The notes beneath the pieces are model-generated. The model saw only the letters and a program-made list of their open reading frames with translations, was not told where the DNA came from and did no database searches. A DNA stretch of 64,000 bases from JAGDZR01 sp049115695 (GTDB lineage: Bacteria; Bacteroidota; Bacteroidia; Cytophagales; Cyclobacteriaceae), in NCBI GenBank assembly GCA_049115695.1, contig JAGDZR010000020.1:124001-188000 (forward strand), read 5' to 3'. This document shows, piece by piece, positions 33,332 through 41,231 of this stretch. The translations under genes and the position numbers were made by a program. Every line of letters starts with the position of its first letter. Position 1 is the stretch's first letter.

Positions 33332-34569
33332 TATTCAAATAATTTTTTGAGTGTTGTTAAATCTGGTTGATTTTGTCTTTGTCTATCGAGTTCTAATTGG
33401 TGCACCGCCCAACCTAATTTTTTCATAAAGGGAAAGGCGATAGCATCATATTCATATTGACCATCATTGAAAACCTGGTTGGCATTGGTGTGAATAACAG
33501 CTGACAGAAAAAATTCAATATTATTTTCGAAATCTACGATGTACGCATTGTCAATGCAATATCCGTAGGCAAGACCAATCTTATCAAATATTCTTATGTG
33601 ATCGGGGATATCTTCGCCCGGGTCCGAACCGAACATCAGGAATTTGCAATAGGCCTCATAAAAGTGCTCTGGATCATTTTCATAAGCATCTATCCCTGAT
33701 TCGGTTGGCAGCAGGGCCATATTCCGATAAAGGAACTCATAATCCTTAGCGGTTAAATCAAATACTGATTCATCAAAGTATTCGGGAAACATTACTGACT
33801 TCATCATCCTGTGCTGTTCGTCCAATGGGAAGAAATTCTTATTGGTAAAGTCCATGGGTGCATTGACCAATTCTCCTCCTGACATAAAGCCTACACCCTT
33901 CAGGATTTGATCTTCAATCAGGTAATTACCTGAAGATTTCACCAATTGCTGCTGGTACACAAGACTGTCTCCCTGGTAGAAACGAATTGGATTAGTATGC
34001 AAATTTTCGTCTGGAGTGCGACCAATACTCAATCTATGTATGATCCGTGCATCATCATATGCCTTGGATCGCAATGAACCATTTAGATCATCCTGACCCA
34101 AAAACTCATATAATCGATTGAAGGCATCATTGTCTGAGGTGATTAAAATCTTTCTAATATAGTGCCCGATAGAAGGTGAAGCATCAGGAGATGTAGAATC
34201 ATTAAGCACCCTTGACTGTCGTGAATAGGCACTATCCGTAATCATGCGGGTCCATTTATCAAGGTTTTCAACTCCCAGTTCATTGATTTTCTCAAGCGCC
34301 AATAGTGATGCTGGAAACTTGACAGTAGAAGCCGGATAGAAATAACGATTGGAGTCTACGCCAAACGAATAGGTAGTGAATTTTGGATTCTGCGACTCAT
34401 CCCGATCTACCTGGGTGTAAAGTATCTGTACTTCAAATTGTGGGTCATTGGCAATAATTGACAAATCAGAATCTTCGGCAATTACCTGTTCAAGCGGATT
34501 ATCATTGGTCTGGCATGACAAAATGCCAAACAAAACAATGGTCCATAAATATTTAATCAAAGATTTCAT
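33331..34569 (-). CDS. Class A beta-lactamase-like serine hydrolase lipoprotein
   Basis: A lipoprotein of 412 residues, from the ATG at 34569 (MKSLIKYLWT), with lipobox ILSC near residue 18; the longer frame is not needed. It is related to class A beta-lactamases (PF13354): nucleophile motif STVK (ASTVKFPASLL), then SDND (LITSDNDAF) and a C-terminal KIG in place of KTG. The altered last box and large insertions suggest a peptidase or esterase rather than a beta-lactamase. It is the first gene of the dgcN-dgcA operon, so it may release D-Glu-containing peptides from peptidoglycan or other material. That link is inference. Confidence 0.85.
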   Translation of the reverse strand: MKSLIKYLWTIVLFGILSCQTNDNPLEQVIAEDSDLSIIANDPQFEVQILYTQVDRDESQNPKFTTYSFGVDSNRYFYPASTVKFPASLLALEKINELGVENLDKWTRMITDSAYSRQSRVLNDSTSPDASPSIGHYIRKILITSDNDAFNRLYEFLGQDDLNGSLRSKAYDDARIIHRLSIGRTPDENLHTNPIRFYQGDSLVYQQQLVKSSGNYLIEDQILKGVGFMSGGELVNAPMDFTNKNFFPLDEQHRMMKSVMFPEYFDESVFDLTAKDYEFLYRNMALLPTESGIDAYENDPEHFYEAYCKFLMFGSDPGEDIPDHIRIFDKIGLAYGYCIDNAYIVDFENNIEFFLSAVIHTNANQVFNDGQYEYDAIAFPFMKKLGWAVHQLELDRQRQNQPDLTTLKKLFE

Positions 34570-34823
34570 TTGTCTGATCATCATTGGGATCGCGAATATA
34601 AATGATGAAATCGCATCCATGCAAGGAGATAGATTTGCGCTCCAAACAATCGAAACGAAGATTGATTTCAAAGAATTTCATTTCAACAAATTTTATACTG
34701 ATAACTCCCTAAATGTGTGATTGGATACTGAAAATTCAATTGCTCCATCTGTTGAAAATTTTGTTCTGCTTTTTTAGGTAAAATTGCAGCAATTAGATCA
34801 GCTACCCGTATTACTGCAAAATT

Positions 34824-35798
34824 ATGAACCGAATCGATCGCCTCAACGCTATACTAATCCACCTACAAAGCAAACCGAGAACCACTGTTGACGAACTGGA
34901 GGATAAATATGAGCTCAGCAGGCGGACCATTTTTCGAGACATTCGGTCCTTGATAGATGCTGGCGTGCCGATCGGAGGAGATGCTGGTGAAGGTTACTTT
35001 ATCGTAGAAGGGTATCATCTTCCGCCTGTAGTGTTCAATAAGGAAGAGGCTGCCGCAATATTGGTGGGTGCGAAGCTCGTACCTCAAAATGCCGACATGG
35101 AAACAGCTAAGTCCATAGAACAGGCACTGGTGAAAGTAAAGGCAGTATTGAGATACAGTGACAAAGAGTATTTGGATAAACTGGAGCAGAAAATCACCAT
35201 CCTTCAACCTCCGAATATTGAAAAGGAAGGATTTCCAAAAAGTCATCTTGGTGTGATCCAGCAAGCCATTTCAACCAATCATGTGCTGGAAATTCAATAT
35301 TATGCGAGCTACAATGACGCCACCACCAGTCGGCAAATCGAGCCTCTTGGATTGGTATTCTATGCCAATCGATGGCATGTGATTGCGTACTGTCGCATGC
35401 GCAAAGCACTTAGAGATTTTCGTGCAGATCGTGTTCAAAAACCCCAACTTCATGCTGAAGTATTCGATCCTAAAACTCATCCCGATTATCTTGATTTCTT
35501 AAAAGAGTCCCTAAGCGGAATTGAAAGAAATGAAGCAATTGTTCAGTTTCATTCCAAAGTTGCCCGGTTTATTGATGATCAAAAATTTCACTACGGGCTG
35601 GCTGAAGAGAAGCGAGTAGGAGAATGGGTAGAAATGAAATTCTATACACCTTCCTACGACTCATTCAGTCGATGGCTCATGTCTTTTACTGAAATGGTCA
35701 ATGTGATTGCTCCCTTTGAATTGAAGCACGCACTTCAACAAAATATTCAGAAATTGGTAGATCATCATCAATTAATCGCTAGTCCTAAAAAGGAGTGA
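34824..35798 (+). CDS. WYL-domain transcriptional regulator (DeoR-like HTH)
   Basis: A 324-residue regulator: an N-terminal winged helix (MNRIDRLNAILIHLQ, RTTVDELEDKYELSRRTIFRDI) and a WYL ligand-binding domain (about 130-230, with VLEIQYYAS and EPLGLVFYANRWHVIAYC), plus the usual C-terminal extension. WYL regulators bind nucleic-acid-like or small ligands and act as activators or repressors. It is divergent from the serine hydrolase operon and 58 bp upstream of the small monooxygenase-like gene; both are possible targets. Confidence 0.93.
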   Translation: MNRIDRLNAILIHLQSKPRTTVDELEDKYELSRRTIFRDIRSLIDAGVPIGGDAGEGYFIVEGYHLPPVVFNKEEAAAILVGAKLVPQNADMETAKSIEQALVKVKAVLRYSDKEYLDKLEQKITILQPPNIEKEGFPKSHLGVIQQAISTNHVLEIQYYASYNDATTSRQIEPLGLVFYANRWHVIAYCRMRKALRDFRADRVQKPQLHAEVFDPKTHPDYLDFLKESLSGIERNEAIVQFHSKVARFIDDQKFHYGLAEEKRVGEWVEMKFYTPSYDSFSRWLMSFTEMVNVIAPFELKHALQQNIQKLVDHHQLIASPKKE

Positions 35799-35856
35799 CA
35801 TAGGGCTGTCACTCTAGCAGATTTCTTTGTAGAAACAAACAAAAACAAATCATACA

Positions 35857-36150
35857 ATGGAATCAAGAAATGTAAAGGAACTAGTGGTTTACACGATCAA
35901 ACCAGATTTTCAATCAAGAATCGAGGAGGTACAGGCAATTGTCAAAAGGTGTGTAGAAGGATTTCCTGGCTTTAAATCAATTGAAAGTTTTCAATCGACT
36001 TCTGACTCGTCAGTACTAATGGATTGGCTCGAGTGGGACTCTCTTGAAAATGCTAAGAAAGCGCAATCAGAATTTGAAAAACATCCTGAATACTCCAAGT
36101 TGATGGACGCTCTGGATCAAATGAAATTCGCTGATCATTTTACTAACTAA
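35857..36150 (+). CDS. Antibiotic biosynthesis monooxygenase-like (ABM) protein
   Basis: A 97-residue dimeric ferredoxin-like protein. The pattern VVYTIKPDFQSRIEEV...FPGFKSIESFQS...DWLEWDSLENAKKAQ fits the ABM superfamily. These small proteins take part in quinone monooxygenation or heme handling, or bind small molecules, and the specific role is not predictable. It lies between the WYL regulator and the GyrI-like gene on the same strand, a likely small operon. A dispersed GC-rich palindrome follows its stop. Confidence 0.75.
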   Translation: MESRNVKELVVYTIKPDFQSRIEEVQAIVKRCVEGFPGFKSIESFQSTSDSSVLMDWLEWDSLENAKKAQSEFEKHPEYSKLMDALDQMKFADHFTN

Positions 36151-36179
36151 ACCCACCCCTAACCCCTCCAAGGAGGGGA
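36151..36179 (+). repeat. Dispersed GC-rich palindromic repeat, copy 1
   Basis: ACCCACCCCTAACCCCTCC followed by AAGGAGGGG forms a hairpin of the CCCCTCC/GGAGGGG type. Near-identical copies lie at 53354-53383 and, inverted, at 61130-61166. It sits in the short spacer between two co-oriented genes. Confidence 0.85.
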
Positions 36180-36195
36180 ATTTAAATTTAATATC

Positions 36196-36819
36196 ATGAA
36201 AAGTACAATGGAAAAACTCGACCTGTCCAAAGCAGATAAAACTTATTATAAGGCGACTAAAAAACCTCAAGTCGTAGACCTTGACGCCTACTATTATCTC
36301 ACCATTGAAGGGCAATCTGCCCCGGAGGACCCTCAATTTATGGATGCGATAGGAGCGATCTATCCGATTGCCTATGGCATCAAATTTGATTTGAAGGCTG
36401 AGGGGAAAGACTTCACCGTTCCTAAAATGGAAGCCTATTGGTTTGTGAAAGGGGGAGCTAAATCACAAGGTGAATTTAAAAACACGCCAAGGGACAAATG
36501 GTGTTGGAAAATATTAGTTCGTATGCCGGACTTTGTGGAGTCAGATCATTTTTTCAGAGCTGTGGCTCAGGCCAAAGAAAAGAACAAATCCAGTCAATTA
36601 GATCAGGTAAAATTTGAATTGATCAATGAAGGGAAATGTGCTCAGATCCTGCACATCGGTTCTTATGAAGCAGAAGAAGAAACAATCAACACACTCCACA
36701 ACTTCATCTGGGAAAACGGTATGCAAATCACTGGTTACCACAAAGAAGTTTATCTCAGTGATCCCAGGCGAGCAGCAGAGGATAAATTGAGAACGATTAT
36801 TCGGTACTCAGTGAATTGA
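36196..36819 (+). CDS. GyrI-like small-molecule-binding domain protein
   Basis: A 207-residue cytoplasmic protein of the GyrI-like/SRPBCC-linked small-molecule-binding family. The pattern YYLTIEGQSAPEDPQFMDAIGAIYPIAYGIKF (cut) and the later HIGSYEAEEETINTLHNF are typical; the AI-IYP segment and HxGSYxxE motif mark the two duplicated halves. Family members bind hydrophobic drugs or act in stress responses; some are lone ligand-binding domains of MerR/AraC-type regulators. Here no HTH is present. It follows the ABM-like gene and is probably controlled with it by the WYL regulator. Confidence 0.85.
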   Translation: MKSTMEKLDLSKADKTYYKATKKPQVVDLDAYYYLTIEGQSAPEDPQFMDAIGAIYPIAYGIKFDLKAEGKDFTVPKMEAYWFVKGGAKSQGEFKNTPRDKWCWKILVRMPDFVESDHFFRAVAQAKEKNKSSQLDQVKFELINEGKCAQILHIGSYEAEEETINTLHNFIWENGMQITGYHKEVYLSDPRRAAEDKLRTIIRYSVN

Positions 36820-36825
36820 TAGAAT

Positions 36826-36864
36826 AACCTTGCAGGCTATTCAAAATGGATAACCTGCAAGGTT
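36826..36864. terminator. Hairpin with AACCTTGCAGG arms
   Basis: AACCTTGCAGG (36826-36836) and CCTGCAAGGTT (36854-36864) are perfect inverted repeats with a 17-base loop, just after the GyrI-like stop. It may serve as a terminator for the WYL-ABM-GyrI unit or be a dispersed repeat. Confidence 0.7.
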
Positions 36865-36911
36865 TAATAACGTGACGACTAATCTATTGTCGTTGCGTTT
36901 TGATAGTCTTC

Positions 36912-37337
36912 TTATGTAATAAAGTAAGTCATTGTGTGAATTTCTCCGTCAATCTCCAACTCATAGTTATGTGCATCTGGAGAATGGACAATATTTGGAA
37001 TCGAGCTAAAACAATCAAATCGCTGATTACAGTGCAGACTTCTTTTCTCCGAATTGAACACTAACAAAACCGAGTCCACGTAATTCTCCCAATCATTCTC
37101 ACAACGAATATCACAATAGTTCTGAACCCAGCATGACGCTGTGGTGTTGTGACTCTCATCATTTCCTAATACGAATTGAGTATCGATTTGTCCTTCAGAG
37201 TAAACAAATATTTCCACTGGGACGCCAGACTCATTTACAATATTATGATCCAATGTGTAAGACTCTGGACAATCATTATGACACGAAATCCACGTGATTG
37301 TCATACTCAGTAGGATAGGCATTATTAGTTTTTTCAT
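36912..37337 (-). CDS. Hypothetical lipoprotein
   Basis: A 141-residue lipoprotein with lipobox WISC (about residue 19) and at least eight further cysteines (CPESY, SCWVQNYCDIRCEN, HCNQRFDC), suggesting disulfides in the periplasm. The fold is unknown; the remainder is polar and strand-rich. It stands between the GyrI-like gene and NDH-2 and has no evident functional partner. Confidence 0.75.
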   Translation of the reverse strand: MKKLIMPILLSMTITWISCHNDCPESYTLDHNIVNESGVPVEIFVYSEGQIDTQFVLGNDESHNTTASCWVQNYCDIRCENDWENYVDSVLLVFNSEKRSLHCNQRFDCFSSIPNIVHSPDAHNYELEIDGEIHTMTYFIT

Positions 37338-37465
37338 TCATCCAAAGTCTGTGTATTTCAACTTTGGCTTAACGGAACTCGCTTCAATTTAATCCAATTT
37401 AACATAACGGATTTGAATTAGTGCAATTTAAAAATGAATCTTGATTGCAATTAAATTACATGTCG

Positions 37466-38779
37466 TTAATGAATTAACTGTGACTCACGCTTCACACTCT
37501 CCTTTTTCTCCTTCTCATATTTCCTGACAATCAGTCTTGTCCCCCGATCAAAATTCACATAACTCCACACCCAATTGGCGAATACCATGATCCGATTACG
37601 AAAGTCTACTAGCAGCATCAGGTGAACAAATAACCAGGTCATCCAGGCAAAAAAGCCACCAAACCTGACCTTGCCGAGATCAACCACCGCACGGTTTCTT
37701 CCGACTGTTGCCATGGTGCCCTTGTCGACATATTTGAAAGGCTTTGTGGTTTTGTTAGTCATAAGATTTTTGAGATGCTTTGCCAAATAATCACCTTGCT
37801 GCTGAGCGACAGAAGCCAGCATCGGTAATCCTCCATCATAGCGCTCATCCTTCATAATCGCTACATCTCCTACCGCCATTACCTTGTCAAGTTCATTGAC
37901 AAATCCGTATCCATCTACTGCTATTCTTCCACCTTTCAAATGCTTTTCTTCAAGTCCATTCGGGATGTTGCCTTTAACACCTGCTGCCCAGATCAGATTA
38001 TTTGATTTGATCACATGCTTTGGTGTAATGACAGTTTCGCCATCATAATCATTGACCATGGTATTGGTAAACACGTTGATGTCCATTTCCTTCAGATAAT
38101 CAAAGCCATTTTCAGAAGCTTTGCCACTCATGGCTGCCAACACTTTCGGTCCTGCTTCAATCAGGTTGATCTGCATCCTCCTCAGATCCAGATCAGGAAA
38201 GTCTTTGGGTAGGACATGTTTTCTCAGCTCGGCCAATGCACCTGCCAATTCAACACCGGTAGGTCCACCTCCTACAATCACAAAATTCATCAGACTATCC
38301 CTTTTGTTGAGATCGTCCTCATTCAATGCCGCCTCAAAAGATTGGAGGATCGCACTTCTCAAATCCAATGACTCGGTGAGGTTCTTCATCGGAATGGCAT
38401 GTTGCTCGATGTTTTTGTTCCCGAAGTAATTGGTCTTCGCTCCGGTTGCCACGACCAGGTAATCATATCGAATATCCCCAAGGTCCGTTTTGATGATATT
38501 TTCCGTGGCAACCACTTCTTGAACAGTCGCCATCCTGATGTGTGTACGTTTCTTGTTTTTCAATACCTTTCGCAGTGGATAGGCAATTGAATCCGGTTCC
38601 AAACCGGCGGTTGCGACCTGATACATCAGTGGCTGAAAAGTGTGATAATTATTGGAGTCAATCAAGACGGTTTGAAAGTGATTAGGATCTAGTTTGCGGG
38701 CCAATCTCAATCCGGCAAAACCCCCACCTATAATGATAACTCTTGGCAAATCAATATCAGGAATATTTAATGCTTGCAT
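37466..38779 (-). CDS. Type II NADH dehydrogenase (NDH-2)
   Basis: A 437-residue membrane-associated flavoprotein that oxidises NADH with quinone, without pumping ions. The FAD motif is VIIIGGGFAGLRLARKL (about 16), a second GxGxxG is VIVGGGPTGVELAGAL (about 170) for NADH, and the second FAD segment is VMAVGDVA near 300. The C-terminal tail after 370 is hydrophobic and basic (FFAWMTWLFVHLMLLVDF), as in membrane-bound NDH-2. With nqrF elsewhere in the window the cell seems to have both Na-pumping and non-pumping NADH dehydrogenases. Single gene. Confidence 0.93.
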   Translation of the reverse strand: MQALNIPDIDLPRVIIIGGGFAGLRLARKLDPNHFQTVLIDSNNYHTFQPLMYQVATAGLEPDSIAYPLRKVLKNKKRTHIRMATVQEVVATENIIKTDLGDIRYDYLVVATGAKTNYFGNKNIEQHAIPMKNLTESLDLRSAILQSFEAALNEDDLNKRDSLMNFVIVGGGPTGVELAGALAELRKHVLPKDFPDLDLRRMQINLIEAGPKVLAAMSGKASENGFDYLKEMDINVFTNTMVNDYDGETVITPKHVIKSNNLIWAAGVKGNIPNGLEEKHLKGGRIAVDGYGFVNELDKVMAVGDVAIMKDERYDGGLPMLASVAQQQGDYLAKHLKNLMTNKTTKPFKYVDKGTMATVGRNRAVVDLGKVRFGGFFAWMTWLFVHLMLLVDFRNRIMVFANWVWSYVNFDRGTRLIVRKYEKEKKESVKRESQLIH

Positions 38780-39016
38780 GATGTTTAGAAGTGATTAGGT
38801 ACGTTTTATCGAACGAAAACCGATCACTCATGATCGCATTTTTCACTGATAATTAGCTGAGCGAATCAGGCCCACGGCCAAAGAAAATTCCATGAAACAC
38901 AAACTTTCCATGCAGATGTTAATACTTTAGAAAACACAAACCAATTTCAGTGTATTAACCGAGTCAAGTACAGGATAATATTTTGTACAAAAAATCAATA
39001 ATCAACTCAAACAATT

Positions 39017-39235
39017 ATGAACAAATCGAAGCAAATCGGACTATTACTGACACTTGTTGGAGCCTTCTGCATCTACTGGGCATATAGTCATTCACCAAAG
39101 GCCGGCATTGGAAAAATTGTTGGTAATGAGCTCTCAGGTTCCTACACTATGAGTGAAACAAGTTATTATATCAGCCTTGCTATTGGCGCTGTGATTGCGA
39201 TCTACGGGGTGATGAAATTCGTGAAAGGAAAATAG
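39017..39235 (+). CDS. DUF3185-like small membrane protein
   Basis: A 72-residue protein with two membrane segments (IGLLLTLVGAFCIYWAY and YYISLAIGAVIAIYGVM) separated by a short loop with GNELSGSYTMSET. This matches the DUF3185 pattern of an N-terminal helix, a polar (S/T)GxxTxxT loop and a C-terminal helix. Function unknown. It converges on lpdA across a repeat-rich spacer. Confidence 0.72.
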   Translation: MNKSKQIGLLLTLVGAFCIYWAYSHSPKAGIGKIVGNELSGSYTMSETSYYISLAIGAVIAIYGVMKFVKGK

Positions 39236-39240
39236 GAGAG

Positions 39241-39382
39241 GTATTAGGTATTAAGTACAAGGTATCGAGAACAAAGTATTAAGTACAAGGTATCGAGAAC
39301 AAAGTATTAAGTACAAGGTATTAAGTACAAAGTATTAAGATCAGAGATAGTTCGTCTTTGTACTTTGTACTTGATACCTATT
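39241..39382. repeat. 14-bp repeat array with inverted arm
   Basis: Tandem 14-bp units TTAAGTACAAGGTA, TTAAGTACAAAGTA and variant TCGAGAACAAAGTA run from about 39251 to 39335; two of the larger 28-bp periods start at 39251 and 39279. An inverted arm (TTTGTACTTTGTACTTGATACC) follows at 39357. The region lies between convergent genes and could fold as a long hairpin. Related copies lie at 40798, 41187, 47692 and 52692. Confidence 0.85.
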
Positions 39383-39390
39383 ACTCACAA

Positions 39391-40788
39391 TCACATATGA
39401 ATCGGTCTGTTTTCGGTAGCGGCCAGACAAGCTTCTTTCACTGCTTCCATATACGTTGGATGTGCATGTGACATACGACTAACATCTTCTGCAGATGCTC
39501 TATACTCCATAGCTGTTACTGCTGCGGCAATCATATCAGCTGCTCTCGCACCAATGATATGAACGCCCAGTATTTCGTCGGTGGTCTTATCCGCCAAAAC
39601 TTTTACAAATCCATCCGTGTCCATGGATGCACGTGCGCGACCTAATGCCTTGTAGGGGAATTTACCAGACTTGAATGCTCGCCCTTCTGCCTTTAATTGT
39701 TCTTCGGTCTGACCTACACTTGCTACTTCCGGCCAGGTGTAAACCACACCCGGAATCAGATTGTAATTAATGTGAGGCTTCTGTCCCATCATTTGTTCTG
39801 CCACAAAAACGCCCTCTTCTTCAGCCTTATGAGCCAGCATAGCACCTTTCACCACATCTCCTATCGCCCAAATATTGTCAACGCTGGTTTTCAAGTGATC
39901 GTCAACGTCTATGCGTCCTCTATCATCCATCTTTACTCCAGCATTCTCCAATCCGAGTCCTTCGGTATACGGTCGACGACCTATTGATACCAGGCAATAA
40001 TCTCCTTTTAACTCCAATTTTTCTCCTTTAGGATTATCTGCTACAACTGTCACTTCCTTTCCCTTGGCACTCACACCAGTAACTTTATGAGACAGGTAGA
40101 AATCAAATCCTAATCCCTTCAAGCTCTTTTGAAGTTCTTTGCCCAGGGCCTTGTCCATGGTTGGGATAATACCGTCCAGGAATTCCACCACCGACACCTT
40201 CGCTCCCAATCGAGCATAGACAGAACCAAGTTCCAAACCAATTACACCTCCACCGATTACAATCATGTGTTTCGGTACTTCCTTTAGCTCCAATGCTTCG
40301 GTACTGGTGATCACTCGCTTCTTATCCAATTTAATAAACGGCAATGAAGATGGTTTAGAGCCAGTTGCGATAATTACCTTATCACTGGTGATTGTCCTTT
40401 CACCATCTTTTCCAGTTACTTTGATTGAGTTTTTATCAACAAAAGAACCAAGACCATTGTACACGTCTATCTTGTTTTTCTTCATCAGGTATTGAATACC
40501 GTCAACATTTTGTTTGACCACATCATCCTTTCGGCCAATCATTTGCTTGATGTTAACCTTCGGTTTGTTAATATCAATGCCATGCTCCTTGAAGGTATGC
40601 TCTGCATTGTGATAGTGTTCTGAAGAGTCCAGCAAAGCTTTTGATGGGATGCAGCCTACATTTAGGCATGTGCCACCCAAGGTGTCATATTTTTCAATGA
40701 TCGCTGTTTTCAAACCTAGTTGTGCGCATCTGATTGCTGCCACATATCCTCCAGGTCCTGAGCCGATTACTGTTACTTGATAATCCAT
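39391..40788 (-). CDS. lpdA: Dihydrolipoamide dehydrogenase (E3)
   Basis: A 465-residue flavoprotein that reoxidises dihydrolipoyl groups of 2-oxoacid dehydrogenase complexes with NAD. It has the FAD motif GSGPGGYVAAIR at the N-terminus, redox-active CLNVGC (about 41-46), NAD motif GGGVIGLELGSVYARLG (about 183) and the C-terminal His-Glu pair in HAHPTYMEAVKEA. All key residues are intact. It lies downstream of sucA-sucB on the same strand, separated by the S23 gene and repeats, so it probably serves the 2-oxoglutarate complex, and maybe others. Confidence 0.97.
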   Translation of the reverse strand: MDYQVTVIGSGPGGYVAAIRCAQLGLKTAIIEKYDTLGGTCLNVGCIPSKALLDSSEHYHNAEHTFKEHGIDINKPKVNIKQMIGRKDDVVKQNVDGIQYLMKKNKIDVYNGLGSFVDKNSIKVTGKDGERTITSDKVIIATGSKPSSLPFIKLDKKRVITSTEALELKEVPKHMIVIGGGVIGLELGSVYARLGAKVSVVEFLDGIIPTMDKALGKELQKSLKGLGFDFYLSHKVTGVSAKGKEVTVVADNPKGEKLELKGDYCLVSIGRRPYTEGLGLENAGVKMDDRGRIDVDDHLKTSVDNIWAIGDVVKGAMLAHKAEEEGVFVAEQMMGQKPHINYNLIPGVVYTWPEVASVGQTEEQLKAEGRAFKSGKFPYKALGRARASMDTDGFVKVLADKTTDEILGVHIIGARAADMIAAAVTAMEYRASAEDVSRMSHAHPTYMEAVKEACLAATENRPIHM

Positions 40789-40797
40789 AAAGTATCT

Positions 40798-40835
40798 AGT
40801 ATTTAGTCTTGAGTATTAAGTACAAAGTACAGAGA
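40798..40835. repeat. 14-bp-type repeat, right of lpdA (one side of S23 gene)
   Basis: Contains TATTAAGTACAAAGTACAGAG with degenerate neighbours (AGTATTTAGTCTTGAG). It flanks the S23 gene on its 3' side; an inverted copy lies at 41187-41231. Confidence 0.7.
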
Positions 40836-40836
40836 C

Positions 40837-41184
40837 TCAATTCAAGTTATTTCTTAGTTTGTAAATCATATTTGAAATTGACTGGATTTCGTCAACTAAA
40901 TCACCTACTTCAACCTTGGCAAGTCCAATTTCTTTGCTTAATAAAACTTGTGTTTCCAGTTCGAAAAGTGAGCCCATTGCAATTCCAAGAAAGTTAGCAA
41001 ATTCTTTATTACCATTTCTTCCAGCACCTTCTGCAATGTTGGATGGAACAGATACAGAGGATCTTCTCATCTGAGAGATTATTCCAAACTTTTCTTCATC
41101 TGGAAACTCTGATGTAAGATCATAAATCGATTTGGCTAGTGCCATTGATCTTTTCCACACATCTAATTCCTTGTATCTATGCAT
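40837..41184 (-). CDS. Four-helix bundle (S23/23S rRNA intervening sequence-type) protein
   Basis: A 115-residue protein of the S23 / four-helix-bundle family, recognised by LDVWKRSMALAKSIYDLT, FPDEEKFGIISQMRRSSVSVPSNIAEG and FLGIAMGSLFELETQ. Family members are encoded by intervening sequences in 23S rRNA genes and, as bAvd-like proteins, beside diversity-generating retroelements; many copies are free-standing with unknown function. Here it lies between sucB and lpdA, bounded on both sides by inverted 14-bp-type repeats, and looks inserted into the 2-oxoglutarate dehydrogenase cluster. No reverse transcriptase is nearby. Confidence 0.9.
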   Translation of the reverse strand: MHRYKELDVWKRSMALAKSIYDLTSEFPDEEKFGIISQMRRSSVSVPSNIAEGAGRNGNKEFANFLGIAMGSLFELETQVLLSKEIGLAKVEVGDLVDEIQSISNMIYKLRNNLN

Positions 41185-41186
41185 CA

Positions 41187-41231
41187 GTACTTTGTGCTTC
41201 GTACCTCAATCTTAATACTTTGTACTTTCTA
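41187..41231. repeat. Inverted 14-bp-type repeat between sucB and S23 gene
   Basis: Contains AGTACTTTGTGCTTCGTACC and TTAATACTTTGTACTTTC, the reverse complement type of the TACAAAGTATTAAGT unit. It pairs in principle with the copy at 40798-40835 on the other side of the S23 gene. Confidence 0.7.

Noticed and set aside
39241..39382. Possible CRISPR array
   Set aside because: Units are 14 bp, contiguous and without spacers; no cas genes are near.
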